Shown one piece after another: positions 1 through 11,672 of a stretch of 64,000 bases of DNA; position 1 is the first letter of the stretch, and each line of letters starts with the position of its first letter. The notes beneath the pieces are model-generated. The model saw only the letters and a list, made by a program, of their open reading frames with translations. It made no database searches and was not told where the DNA came from. The stretch comes from Congeria kusceri (Eukaryota > Mollusca > Bivalvia > Myida > Dreissenidae), in assembly GCA_027627225.1 (NCBI GenBank), contig CM051028.1, positions 10,732,001 to 10,796,000 on the forward strand, in the 5' to 3' direction. Position numbers and translations under genes: made by a program.

Positions 1-440
1 CTGTGTAAATATCCCAGTGTTGTAGTAAGCGGTGTTGGTGCTAGACGAAACGGTAACATCTAGTAAGTCCAAATATGGGTGGATTGTGGATGGTCGTAAG
101 CAACAACTGTGTAAGTATCCAAGTGTTGTAGCAAGCGGTGTTGGTGCTAAACAAAATGGTAAAATCTAGTTAACCAAGAAAAAGCCCATTTGAATTATTC
201 CAAGTGCAAATTAAGTCAATGTCAAGGTCAAAGTGAGGTAAGGTGATACGGGTGGATAGGGAATGGTTAATAAGCAACAACTGTGTAAGTATCCAAGTGT
301 TGTAGTAGTGTTGTAGTAAGCGTTGTTGGTGACTCTACGAAATGGTAAAATTTACTTAATAGTGTCATAGACAGATGGAATGACGGACGGACATGACAAT
401 CACTATATGCCTCCAGCATCAAGATGCAGGGGGCATAAAT
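1..440. repeat. Degenerate dispersed/tandem repeat
   Basis: A block containing 'ctgtgtaagtatccaagtgttgtag' (split in three imperfect copies near 1, 107 and 285) followed each time by 'aagcggtgttggtg'. It runs into a 'tgacggacggacatgac...gggggcataaa' tail that is typical of dispersed bivalve repeats. No supported gene lies here; the minus-strand open frame at 267-629 is low-quality and unlike any protein. Confidence 0.6.
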
Positions 441-593
441 ATGGCTTGATCTGGTAGAGGAAAAAAGCTGTACCGATGAAAAAGGTGTTCCGTATGATAG
501 ACAAACTGAACAATTGAAACAAAAAGAGAACCAAAATATTGAAAAGTGACGTTTTGCTAAAATGATATTTTTTTTACCTACCTGACCAGTAGC

Positions 594-780
594 CGACTGT
601 ATAAAACTGGATAACTTTAACCTATCCAAAAAGATATCCAGAGGTTAAGTTTATCCATTTTTGGATGAGATATCCAAAGTGGTTATCCTCTTGTATAAAA
701 CTTCAAAACGACTTGGCTAACTGTATCCATTCTGGTTAAAGTTAGCCTAAACAAAACAACCCACAATCCATTTTTCATCT
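594..780. other. Possible left end of decayed Harbinger copy A
   Basis: The stretch contains several inverted and direct 'tatccaaa'/'ttggat' motifs and begins 'ctgtataaaactggataac'. It lies just upstream of a Myb/SANT-like gene, as a PIF/Harbinger terminus would. I found no matching right-hand copy in the window, so this is only a positional guess. Confidence 0.25.
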
Positions 781-835
781 GGTTCTGGTCAATAGCGATT
801 TCGCGGAAAGTGTCACTTGCAGACGACAGTGGACA

Positions 836-3800
836 ATGGCCGATCAACTGAAACGAAAGAAGCGGTCGGTTAATTTTTCGAACGAAGAAAAGGGGATAAT
901 AAGGGAAGAGGTGCTGATATTCATTAATGTAATTAGCAAAAAGTTCACAAGCTGCGCCACCCCCATAACAAAAAAATACAGGACGAGGCGTGGGAAAAAA
1001 TCACGGACAAAGTGAATGCCACTGGCTGAGCGTGTCGCTCAGTCAGTGAAGTGAAATGTATGTTAAGCAACGGTCTTAAACAATAATTTTTAATAGCATC
1101 TACCAAAATACATATGCTAAATTAATTATTCAAATGTTTTACTACTTATATTCGTTTCTTGATAATTTATACTCAGAGAAGTACAGGAAAATGGTCAGCG
1201 ATGTGAGGGGACTTGTAGCGGTGGACAGGAAAAATGCCCGGACGACAGGTGGTGGGCAGCCAATGCCCAGCCCGGACCCCATTACACTCTCCATCATAAA
1301 TACACTGAAGGACACTCCTTCCTTCATTGGAATACCAGGAGCGTCGGCATCAGAAACTGCTATTGGTATGACACTTAGTGCACGATAGTACATCATTTTT
1401 TGTATAGATTGAAATCATAATACTTAATTTTCTATCATGCCTTATTTATGCAACGCAACATATTACATAAATAGAAACATAAATTGAAACAACCATACTA
1501 CACTTGGAATTATATTGTGTTTCAAATTTTTGAAAATGCCCTTACCTTTAAGTCGACTAAGTATATTCCATTTTAATCCACATAAATTACCATTCCAATA
1601 TTTTATTCCATATTTCGTTTTCATTAGATGCAGAAAGTAGTGTCACAGAGTTATAAATATTATTTGATTTTGATTGTTTGCATTATAAATTCATATATTT
1701 TCATAGTAACAGTATTATAGAATTTATATATTCTAGCATAATTAAGAGCATGAATTGTTAGGATTTCTTTGTCTACTGAATGGCAATAGTAAGTTACTTT
1801 TGACCACATGTTTAACTTGATATAAATTACATTGTGTTAGTTACAGTCTGGGAAGTCTTTTCATGTAGACTTCACACTTATGATTCAGACTGTATGCTTA
1901 TCAGCTCTAGGTATAAGTATTAACTAAAGATCTAAAGATTCTTAGGCTAGGTGCTAATTAATTACAATCTGATAGAAGTAAGGAAGTAAGGTACTGTATG
2001 ATTGGTGGATGAGAGATAGATATGATTGGTTAGTGAGGTGTGTGGGCGTGACTTACTATTAGGGATGAAAGGGTTTCTGAAGGGGAGGAAGTCAGTCAAG
2101 AATGAGAGGTGATAGGGTTAGAAACAAGAGGATGAATAGTTGGAAATATTATAACTAGGTATTGTTGAGAAAATTATGAGAATTAGGAAGAAACAAGAAT
2201 AAATAAAACAAACAGTTAATGCAGCAAGCGAGTTGTGTTGTGCTTTTAATGATAAGTGCACAGGTTCCCCGGTCCGGTCACAGTAGCTCAAAACTTAAAG
2301 GAAACGATTTTGACCTGCTACAATACGATGGTAATTATATCCATTGTAAATAACTTTCCCGTTAAAAAAACAAGAATTAAAAATCCACGATGTCATGCTT
2401 TGCGACCTCACTGGCACTGACCAACTGTTACATGTGTGTATGCATTATGTGTTCTCGGTCGTGTTTTCACCTGAAGAGCTCATTTATTTCATAGGTATAT
2501 TGGAAATAAAATCAGCACACTGTTTGACTTTCCTATACTGGAATTAATTGATATTATAATTTTATAACTCTAGTTGTGTGTAATTTCATTTAACTATATG
2601 CTGTATTATTAATGAATGATCATTTTTCAAATTAGTCATTACACGTTTCTGTTTGTCACACCGGCAATTCAAAAATGGGCAGTGATCATTTTGTCAGTAC
2701 CATTGAGGCTACCTTTGGGGAATGAAATATTGGTTATTTATGTAATATACATATCTTTAATTTATGTATTTATCATTTTATTTAATTACTTCTATGTATT
2801 TTAAAACTAGCTTTCCTGAATTTTGCCGAGGACATTACGGGATGTGGATTGGAAACGCATGAAACATGTACTAGTATGTTTTGATATCTAGTTATTTAAT
2901 GTACAATTGAACCTCAGTTATGTGTCAATGATGGTCAGAGCACAATATTTTGTTGATGTGACAAGTAATGATCACAACACAATTGGTAATTAATAATGGA
3001 TATGTATTATATAGCATTAGGCATACACACATTTTGATCATACAAATCACATAACAATAGATTAGGCATTAAAACAAAATGCATGTGTGTTGTAAATTAT
3101 GTGCATGCTGATAACATTTTATAATAACAAATACTATAGTTTTATTATGATATTATGTCATGATGATATTTTATGTTTTCAGATGCATCCGAAGACAGCA
3201 TGTGTGACAATGGTAACACTTTTATCAACTTAATAGCTAGTAAATAATTATTTAATAGTAAATTAAAATAAACAAAATCATATGGCATGACATGGCATGT
3301 TTGCTTAAAATATACCTGTATATGCATCATGTATGTTGAACCAATTATTATTTTAATTATTAAATTCTGTTATTGACTCATTACAAAGAAATCTGACACT
3401 TTTGAATTATATAACTTTATTCAATCATTCCAGATCTAAGTTTGCCTGCAAAAACCATCACAGTTCTTACACAGAGCAGCGCAAAAAAAAACAAAGAACA
3501 TGATGGTATACCTGCTAACACCATAAGATATACACAACTTAATACATCTATCAATAATTAAAGACTTAAAATAATTAAATTTTGTTTTCTTTAGCAATCT
3601 TAATAATATTATAATAAACATAGAATATATCAAAAGTTAAAAATACAAGTAATTCCCATAATTGAGTTGTAACACAAATATATAAATAATATAGAAATAT
3701 AACATTTCTGACATCAGTTGCTTCTTAAATTTATTTAACAATAATGTTAAGCTGGATATTTATAAGACATTATATATCTATGTCATTAATTTTAAATAAA

Positions 3801-3967
3801 CTGTTTCAAATGTAGCAAAAAAAAAGAAGACCCTGAAGCAGCTACAAATAGAATATTATGCTGGAGCCCTTGAAGTACAGCGAGAGCAGCTTGAGTTGAT
3901 GCAGACTCGAAGAGAATTTTTTTCTCAAGCAACTGTCATGTTGAAACTTGTTAAGGACAAACTTTAG
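836..3967 (+). pseudogene. Myb/SANT-like DNA-binding protein of a PIF/Harbinger element (copy A), exon 1 broken
   Basis: Five putative exons: 836-about 1090, about 1165-1365, 3183-3212, 3434-3505 and 3816-3967. Exon 1 starts MADQLKRKKRSVNFSNEE, the opening of the Myb/SANT-like protein that accompanies PIF/Harbinger transposases. Such partners help the transposase enter the nucleus and bind DNA. The frame shifts in an A-run near 970, and an in-frame TGA follows near 1027 in the shifted frame; the coding pattern resumes as SVSEVK. Exon 2 carries TGGGQPMPSPDP, the conserved link after the domain. Exons 3-5 all join in phase 1 and end in a charged coiled-coil tail (EVQREQLELMQTRREFF...KDKL). Exons 2-5 therefore look well preserved while exon 1 is damaged. 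It faces the transposase remnant at 5101-5331, the usual convergent layout. It could also be a domesticated gene hit by an assembly error, but two lesions make that less likely. Confidence 0.6.
1366..3182. other. Intron of copy A Myb/SANT gene, AT-rich
   Basis: The 1.8 kb intron is AT-rich. At 2220-2290 it has a GC-richer patch (ending 'ccccggtccggtcacag') preceded by 'aataaataaaa', which resembles the end of an old retroelement. I could not find matching ends or target duplications. No coding sequence is supported. Confidence 0.4.
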
Positions 3968-5100
3968 GTTACATGTTATTAATGTGCTTAATAACATGTT
4001 GAATTTAAAATTGTTTGTATTTTAAGAACATAACACAAAAGCAGTATATTCATAATTCAATGTTGCTCCATAATTTTAACATTTGTTATTCTGTCTTACT
4101 TTGATATAAATTATAATCACATGCGTCTATAAAGCAAATTATCTGCCAGATATTTTTTTCTCTCGAGTTAACAAATTTAATGCTAGATATTTTTTTCTCT
4201 TAAGTTAACAAATTTAATACTTTTTATACTTAATACTTAAACCATTTTGTCCAGTCTTCACTGTGCACTTTATCTGTACACTCTATGTAGAAGGCTGTAT
4301 GCTTTCACCTGCAAAAAAGTGTTTGATAATTTCATTTTCAAGCATTTAATATAAAAAAAGTATGTAAGTTGAGTATGTACCATTAATACTGTTCATGTAT
4401 ATTATTAAGCGGAGGTGTTTAAGTCTGTAAACTATACTCGCTATTATGTTTAATTCACAAATATATTCTGAAATTAATAAATATTTATTAATACAGTAAC
4501 GTCATGTTGTTACCTTTATTTATATGTGTATATTTAATTGTATATAAATTATAACAGTATGCATATCAGCGTTTTATTTCAGATTTAACAAGAAAAGTGT
4601 TTTTAACATGACAGTTAAGTGATTAATTCTCTCTTACACTGTTTTAATATTGATTTTTTAAGCTAATTACTTCACAGTGTTATGAGATATTGTTGCCATT
4701 GAATTTATAAAGCTTAAAAATTGTAAATGATATTGCATCAATTCAGTCAATTATTTTCAGTTTTGAATTGATTAAATGGACACATTTCCCTCATGATACT
4801 TTTGCAAAAATGACTGCTTTTACAGCACTTCTCTAATACTGCAATGTCTTCTTTCAAATATGTTTTTCTTTATACATTACCTTGAATACAAATACGGGTA
4901 TAAATGTGATGTAATATAGATTAATTAGTGATGCCAATGATAAGTTTTGAATTAAATCCTATTACCGGAAATGTAATTGAATGTTGTGACATCATTCTTT
5001 TAACAGTGTTAAGTCTTCGTGTAATGTTATATATATTATTGAGCTTAAGTTGCCATATTATTTATCATTGTTTTAAAAATGAGTTCATTGACAACAACTT
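3968..5100. other. AT-rich spacer with a short tandem duplication
   Basis: This separates the copy A Myb/SANT gene from the opposing transposase exon. At about 4146-4217 a 39-bp unit ('agatatttttttctct' plus 'taacaaatttaat') is duplicated in tandem. Nothing else coding is seen. Confidence 0.5.
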
Positions 5101-5331
5101 TCAAAAATGATCACAAGGACATAAAAAATGAACTTTAAACCTGAAATAGTTCCTTGTTATCATATCCCTGACTGCCTGACCATCAGGGTTACCATCCATC
5201 TGTATCTCCATCTGTGGTTGAGGATCGTCCTCTTCTGGAAATTCATCCCGCTCTCCAAATGCAGTAGCCAGATTGTGCAATACTGCACAGGCGACAATGA
5301 CTTTTGACACCTTCCCTGGCTTCATTCTGAC
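5101..5331 (-). pseudogene. HARBI1-type transposase, isolated C-terminal exon
   Basis: A minus-strand frame of about 76 codons starts after an acceptor (tgtag) near 5332 and reads VRMKPGKVSKVIVACAVLHN, then LATAFGERDEFPE, ending ARDMITRNYF-like. The 'KVIVACAVLHN' block is the hallmark C-terminal part of PIF/Harbinger DDE transposases (HARBI1 family), just after the last catalytic acidic residue. I found no upstream exon with the catalytic core between here and 6300. It is therefore an orphan exon, probably the remnant of the transposase belonging to the broken Myb/SANT gene at 836-3967, which runs toward it. It is unlikely to make a working enzyme. Confidence 0.65.
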
Positions 5332-6298
5332 CTACATTATTGCAAATATGATCTTCAATATTGAAATGATTGGGGTTGTTCTGAACTTTGGTTAAAACCA
5401 TTGCTAGATAACACTGCTTAACATAAAAGTCTTGTATATATATCTATCTATATATATATATATAGATAGATATATATACATTGCTTGCTAATATGTCCGG
5501 CCCAGCATGCATGTACACAAAAGGGAGAGGGGAGTAAAATATATATTTAGATATATTTAAATTGTCACTAAACGTATTGATTAGTGACACAGCCAGTAAT
5601 ATACAATTGTAAAAAAATGTTAAACCCTCCAAATGCTCTACTGATCAATGTATATTTTTAGAAAAAAATTTCAATATTAAATACAATTAGGTTTGCGAAC
5701 AGTAGTCTCCCATCATGGGATTACAGTGATGATTTACAGATAGATGAAGAATTTGTTTTGACTAGTGTTACCTCCATGTCATTAGGTTAAATAAGTAATT
5801 TCCCTATTGATATGGGATTGTTATCTAAAAAATATGTACCGTAATTCACCTAAATGTTCGGCCTAGCTAAATATTCGGACACCATATTTTTTATGTGCAA
5901 ATAATTTATTTTACGTATCTAAATCAGGACACTTAAATGAAAGTATTTTTTCTAAATATTCGTACATATAAATCTGTTACCTATATCACGAGTTTTTTTT
6001 TTAATCCGTAAGTCAAATGAAAATTACGTCGCTTTGCCAACCCAACTAACACAACTTGCCACATTGTTGTATACTTATCAACAAAGCATGTACCACACAG
6101 CATGACATCAGACTGCTTTCTATGCAATTTGAAAGCCTCAACTGGACTATGTTAATTGGTAGATGTGTGATGTGTCAATCAAACTCGAGCTGAGTTCACT
6201 ATTTAATGCATAATTGGACAGTGGTTTATGCACAAATAAAAACTGCTTACATTTGTTTTACAGACTGCCAGTTTTTGACTGCCTTCAATTTTCAAAAC
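5332..6298. other. Intergenic, AT-rich, with microsatellite and MITE end
   Basis: It holds a TA/GATA microsatellite (about 5436-5480) that can fold on itself. At about 5837-5990 there is a sequence opening 'accgtaattcacctaaatg' with repeated 'ttcgg(c/a)' motifs, probably one end of a pogo-type MITE, since the Tigger element at 21914 opens similarly. No second end was found and no gene is supported. Confidence 0.4.
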
Positions 6299-6515
6299 CA
6301 GGCCCCGTGTTCACAAAACTTTGTATTGACATTGAAAATCAATTTAACTTGACGAAGAAAATTGATTTCCAGTGACAACGATGTCAAACTTGGTGTTCAC
6401 AAACCATTTTAAAATCGATGATGCGTGACACTGAAAATCGATTTTTTATTGCTTGTTGTGAACGTAAGCGGTTTAGCGGAAACGGAAGTGTTAATGTTTA
6501 CATTCGTCTGCTAAA

Positions 6516-9500
6516 ATGTCTTGGTCAACATCCGAAAAAGCATTTGCAGTACAGCTGATCAACGATCGGTATGATCAGCTGTACTGCAAGTTTAAAGGAG
6601 CCACGCTGGGTGCGAAGAAGAAAGAAAAATCATGGGAGGAATTGGCAGAAACCTTCAACAGGTATTTCCTCATTTCTTAAGAACAATCAATTAGTTTTAG
6701 ACTTTATTGTTGTGTGTCTGTGTGTATATCGATGTTTATGAGGCCCTTCCGCACCTGATGTGTGGACCCGGAGTGTGTCCCGTAATTCGTACCTAATTAA
6801 CTTACTAGAGACTCACGAAAGTTTGGACGAATATTGAATCATAGCTGCAGTTTTTAGCTATTTGTGGTTTACTGAAATGTATTTTAATTTTGTTGTGGTC
6901 TTGGGCTGTGGGGGAAAACCGGAGTAACCGGAGGAAACCCCACCTGTCCGATATGGTGACTAATCTCACGTGCCTGGAGTGGTCAGCAAACCCGGAACGC
7001 CTAGGTGAGAAGCGAGTGTACCAACCACTGCGCTTGCCGAACAGCCACTTTAAATTTGTTTATGGTTAGTCATGACGATGTAATAAGTTATCACTTTACA
7101 TCAATAACATATGCAATGAAGGCAATCACAACAACAATATTTACATTATTAAATACATTTTTTTTAGGAATAAACACTATTTAAACAGTCGTGAAATGAT
7201 GAAAACAAAACTCATCGTTTTTTTATTTGAAAATAAACTAATGACAAGAAAAATATTACAGTTAAATCTAGATCTGTACACTGATTTGTACAAATTATAG
7301 TGTTTTGTAACCATTTCTTTTTTGTTGTTGTTGTTATTTTCAACCGAAAGTAAAAGGTCATGGTCACATGCCACATGTAAAACAAAACAAAATGGCCTAA
7401 TGGTATTCTGCTGGAAATAAGTCGGAATCATTTTGTAAACAGGTACCCCTGTATATTACAGGTGTATATTAAGTTTATTGGTTGAAAGTATGTTATATTT
7501 TACGTATATGCAACATTTAGTTTTGCATTAATTTGAAAATAAATATATGAGGCCTGTCGTGGGAAAACTGGGCTCAATGCAAGTGAGTAAAGTGTCGTCT
7601 CGGATCAGCCTGTGCAGTCCACAGAGGCTAATCCAGGACGGCACTTTCCGTCTACAGTGGAATTATGTTTAGAACAGACTTGATAGAAACAGAAAATACC
7701 ATAAAAGCAGAAAGTGTCGTCCCGGATCAGCCTGTGCGGACTGCACCGGCTGCTGCGGGACAACACTTTACGCACATGCACATGCAATAAGGCCGGTTTT
7801 CCCATGGCACGCCACATGTGTATAATTTTACTGAACATTGAATGTTTCCACATATATCCTATGCGGTGTGTTTATGTGATTACATAGCCGTTATTAGGTC
7901 TTATTCTCAAGCGTAAAAAGTATATTTTTTTGCACAAACCCAGTCCCGAGTTTCCCAGTTGATGGTTTGACTTGCATATGTTTGAATATAAGAGGCGTTC
8001 AGTTTAGAAATAAAGACAGTTGATGTTGTAATAACCATTTTACTCATATACACGAATACATTTTATAGAATCAATAATATAGTATTGCAATTAGACAGAG
8101 TGCATTGCTTTTGAAGATTTCAATAAGTCTGTAAAAAAAAATTGAGCATTAGCCTTAAGTGCTTCTTCATTTGGATTCATTTAAGCTATCTGGCGTGAGG
8201 CGACACATCCGACTCGTGGAGTTCTAGTTGAAGATTTAATATCATACTAGCTGACAATACATCTCTTCAAAGGGTTAAATCATAAAACTTTATTTTGAAA
8301 GAATTCCAGATTCTTTTGGTCATTCAGCTCTATTATTTCATTAAAATATTAAATGAATTTGAATACTGGCTTTATTTCAGTTCCAGTGTTGCCCAGGCTG
8401 TAAGAACTGTCAGACAAATTAAGGATATGTATGCCCAGCTGAAGTGTAGAGGTATTTTCTAGATGTCAAACATTATGTATTTCCAAATAATTTTACGGTC
8501 ACTTTATTTAGTATTAACAACAGTCAGAATGAGTTTCATAATATATTTTTGGAAGGAATTGTCAATTCATGCATAAACCATACAAGTACAGCAGTATTCA
8601 CGAATAAATGTTGAAATCAGTTGACCATCGTCCACTAAGCCAGCTAGAAGGACTCGAATGGACTATAGGTTGTAGGTTTACTTCACGTTTTTTGAAATAA
8701 TTTTAAAAAGTCATGATTGTAAGACTGTCTTTAAGATAATTTGTCTTTTTTAAAGTTTGATTTTCTTATTGACCTAAGGACATTCAATTGATGGACCATC
8801 GGTTCAGTTATCTTTTAATTCTTCAAGGACCAAGCAAAAATTTGATGGAAGCGGACCATGCTTCACTATTTAATCGATAAGACTGTTTCAAATTGCCTGA
8901 ATCAACATGAAATTGTCGGAAATTTTGAAATAAAATTTAAACAAAGTACCTAATCACTGAAAATGATAATGTTGTAATATGGAAAATAAGTTAGCTAATT
9001 ATAATTTAGTTCGAGACAAATATCTGGACAATGTATTTTTTTACTGCATAACTTTTCAATTTCAAAAGAACTAAATTTTGCTTCATTTGCCTTTCATGCC
9101 GAGGGGTCAGGTCATTTTAACTTGCCTGAAAATGTCTGTTTTTTCTTGTCATTGTCTTCGGGCGTGTGGATTATTTCAAAGACTGTTAAATATCATTAAA
9201 AAATATATAATGTATACCGTTGTGTCCTGTAGTTTTGTGGCAACATGTTTTACTTAAGAGAATAAATAACTAACATGCTTTAAACATACTTACTTTTCAG
9301 CCAAAAAGAAAGAATCTGACAAGAAGGAAACTGGTGGGGGCCCTCCAGTGGTGATGCATGCCATTGATGAACTGGTTATAGACGGGATAAGGAATAAGCC
9401 ACAGCTTATTGGCATTCCTGGTGGCATTGAATCAGGTAGTTTAAATACAAGTTTACAATTATCTCCATACTGTTACTTTTGATATCATGGTAAATTTGTA

Positions 9501-10524
9501 CTGTAATTAATTGTATGCTGTGTAAGTACTTAAAGCATGGTATTACTTTTAGCAGTCCAACAATTATTTAATTATCTGCTTCTCTAGCTACTTGGGTGTT
9601 CGAAACCATTTGATATTTAATTTTTTTAGTTTTTATGTCGCCGAAGGAAACTTCGTGGCCATACAGTAATCACATCGTCCATCCATCTGTCCGTCTGTAT
9701 TGACCGCCAACTCGGTCAATAAGCAAACACTGGCTGAAATGAATTTTCCATCCAATGTTCATGCTTATATTTGAGTTGCTTTCCTTTAGGTGTTGTTGCA
9801 ACCACAGATGAATTTGATTCCCCTGCTGAAATTGATGTCCCGCTTGATGAATCTGCGTCCGTAGTTTCTGCGAGACCCCACAGTACTGCTACAACTACTG
9901 CTACAACTAGTCGTATTAGCTCAATTAGTACTGGTATGTTATAAGCAGTATTTTATGTAGTTAAATTTGTATTAATCGCTTGTGTATACTTGTGAAAAAA
10001 TAGTATTACATTAACAAATTGGTAAAAAAAAAGTGAAGTATTCAAACAGTGTTACACAGAATTATATGGAAGTTTTAAATATTACTTTAATTATTTAAAA
10101 CAATGTTGCTGCATTTATGATTGCATTATAGTCTGTCATATTTTTTTTAAACAAGATGTATTAATTTCCTAAAATTATTTTAAATATATGGTAGATATGA
10201 AGTACTGGATATGTCGATGAAGACAGGTTCACATTTCACTGTCTGCTGTTTGTTGTATTTGCAGTATCAGTGAAGAAGAGAAAGCGTTCACACGTACAAG
10301 TAGCCGAGGAGGACTTATTAGAACTTGAAAAAAGGCGCGCACAAGCCGAAATTGATCTAATACTTCAGAGACAGATGCAGGAGAAGCAGCTGCATGAAAT
10401 TCGGGTTCAAATGCTGAAAGAAGCTGCTGAGCAGGACCGGAGAATTTTCAATCTGAAGAAAGAGCTGTTGAGCACTAATATCAAAACTGCTCTTGATCAG
10501 GGCCTTGTTTTGTATGAAACATGA
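6516..10524 (+). CDS. Myb/SANT-like DNA-binding protein of PIF/Harbinger element B (intact)
   Basis: Five exons (6516-6661, 8381-8451, 9301-9435, 9790-9933, 10265-10524) join with consistent phases into 251 codons without a stop. The N-terminal 70 or so residues form the Myb/SANT-like DNA-binding domain (MSWSTSEKAFAVQLINDRYD; KKKEKSWEELAETFNS; VRTVRQIKDMYAQLK). Next come TGGGPPVV and the PQLIGIPGG segment, an acidic Ser/Thr-rich linker, a basic patch (KKRKRSH, a likely nuclear signal), and a C-terminal coiled coil (about residues 170-240: EEDLLELEKRRAQAEIDLIL...). In PIF/Harbinger elements this protein binds the element ends and helps bring the transposase to the nucleus. The ATG is 215 bp inside the left TIR. 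The intact reading frame inside a broken element suggests recent activity, supply in trans, or retention. Confidence 0.8.
6700..7035. repeat. Dispersed bivalve repeat in intron 1
   Basis: Contains the motif 'accggaggaaaccccacctg' within a run ending 'ccgaacagccac', a pattern found dispersed in molluscan genomes. It lies in intron 1 of the copy B Myb/SANT gene and has no coding potential of its own. Confidence 0.45.
7550..7813. mobile_element. Foldback MITE common in heterodont bivalves
   Basis: The outer arms 'gtcgtgggaaaactgggc' (7556) and its imperfect inverse 'ggccggttttcccatggcac' (7791-7810) bracket two internal copies of 'tcggatcagcctgtgc'/'cggactgcac'-type palindromes. The element is about 260 bp, non-coding, and sits in intron 1 of the Myb/SANT gene. 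I recognise it as a dispersed family in heterodont bivalves. Confidence 0.65.
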
Positions 10525-11339
10525 GGAACATAATATCGTCGGCCTAATATCAAAACCTCGTATAGAGCCAATTTTCGGAAAATCACTTTTTAACACCGCG
10601 GGAATTTAAAAATACTAGCGCTTTTTCTGTCAAATTCTCTTACATCTAAGCCAATGGGAAAATGACAAAACAGTCATGTGTAAATTTGTCGTATATGGAT
10701 TGGTTGAAATTTCCTAATATCAAAAAATCGTATATCACCAATGTGCTATGATTGTCTTGGATGAAAGGTTGTTAATTGAGTGTTTTTCAATAATTACGTG
10801 GATTTTGGAAAAGAATGAGAGGTAATAATATTCTTTTGTCTTTTTACATGTAAAGCATATTTGAAATATTGCTTTTTGTAGATTACAATATGATTGTATT
10901 GTTTGTTGATTTATAATCGAAATGAAAATACAATAGCGTAGCATTTTGTCAATGCATTTTAAAACTATAATGAAACATATATCTTAAGTATTATAGTGGT
11001 AGAAATGTTTGTAGAGATGATTTGTATTAAAACAATCAATATTGAAGAATATTCAGTAATCAAATCATTTACTGATGTGGTAAATTTACATGTTGTACGA
11101 GATACGAGGTTTTGACATTAGGAATGTGTGGTTTAATAGCAAGATGCATGGAAAGTATACGATATTTTGATTGAGGCACGCAATAGACAGACGTTGAATC
11201 CAAAATTTTTGTGAACAATTTTCATGTTAAATTAAGCTGTAATAATGAAACACTTGCTTGTGTATTTTCAGGATTTAAAGACGTTGAAATTTGGAATCGT
11301 CGTTGTCAGAAATGGACATGTGGCACGTCGTGACATCAT

Positions 11340-11672
11340 GTGAAATTTGTTGGACTTTGTAGACTGTGCTTTCATTTGAACTGTGCATTTAAAGTGTATG
11401 AAACCTCGACAGAGAAAAATATTGCGAATATGAGTAGTAAATGGTTGCGATCAAAGGAAGACATATATGAAAATCAAAAGCTTTTGACTTGCTTGAGAAT
11501 GAGAGAAATAGGCAATTTCTCAGTGAAAGGAAAACAGTACAACTTTCTTAGTGACTGTTACTATTCCCTTTACAGAGAAACAACTCCAAGATATATTGTG
11601 ATTGAGAATATCAATGGAAAATATAGATGTTTGGAAATGAAATTTCATCCCAACTGCAAGAACGGTTGCTAA
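11340..11672 (+). CDS. Small Cys-containing ORF of nested transposon, function unknown
   Basis: An open frame of up to 110 codons overlaps the start of the transposase frame by about 45 bp. The first ATG is at 11430 (MSSKWLRSKEDIYENQKLL); upstream in-frame sequence reads GLCRLCFHLNC, a CxxC-type cluster, without an ATG. It may be a separate accessory protein or a 5' exon spliced to the main transposase (the sequence 'taagtacag' before the main frame's internal ATG at 11681 looks like a splice acceptor). I do not recognise the family. Confidence 0.3.
   Translation: MKFVGLCRLCFHLNCAFKVYETSTEKNIANMSSKWLRSKEDIYENQKLLTCLRMREIGNFSVKGKQYNFLSDCYYSLYRETTPRYIVIENINGKYRCLEMKFHPNCKNGC

Noticed and set aside
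1745..2290. Possible solo LTR (TG...CA with poly(A)-like signal)
   Set aside because: No matching target-site duplication and no second copy in the window to fix the ends.
7605..7853. 82-codon minus-strand frame
   Set aside because: It lies in the palindromic MITE and reflects its inverted-repeat structure.
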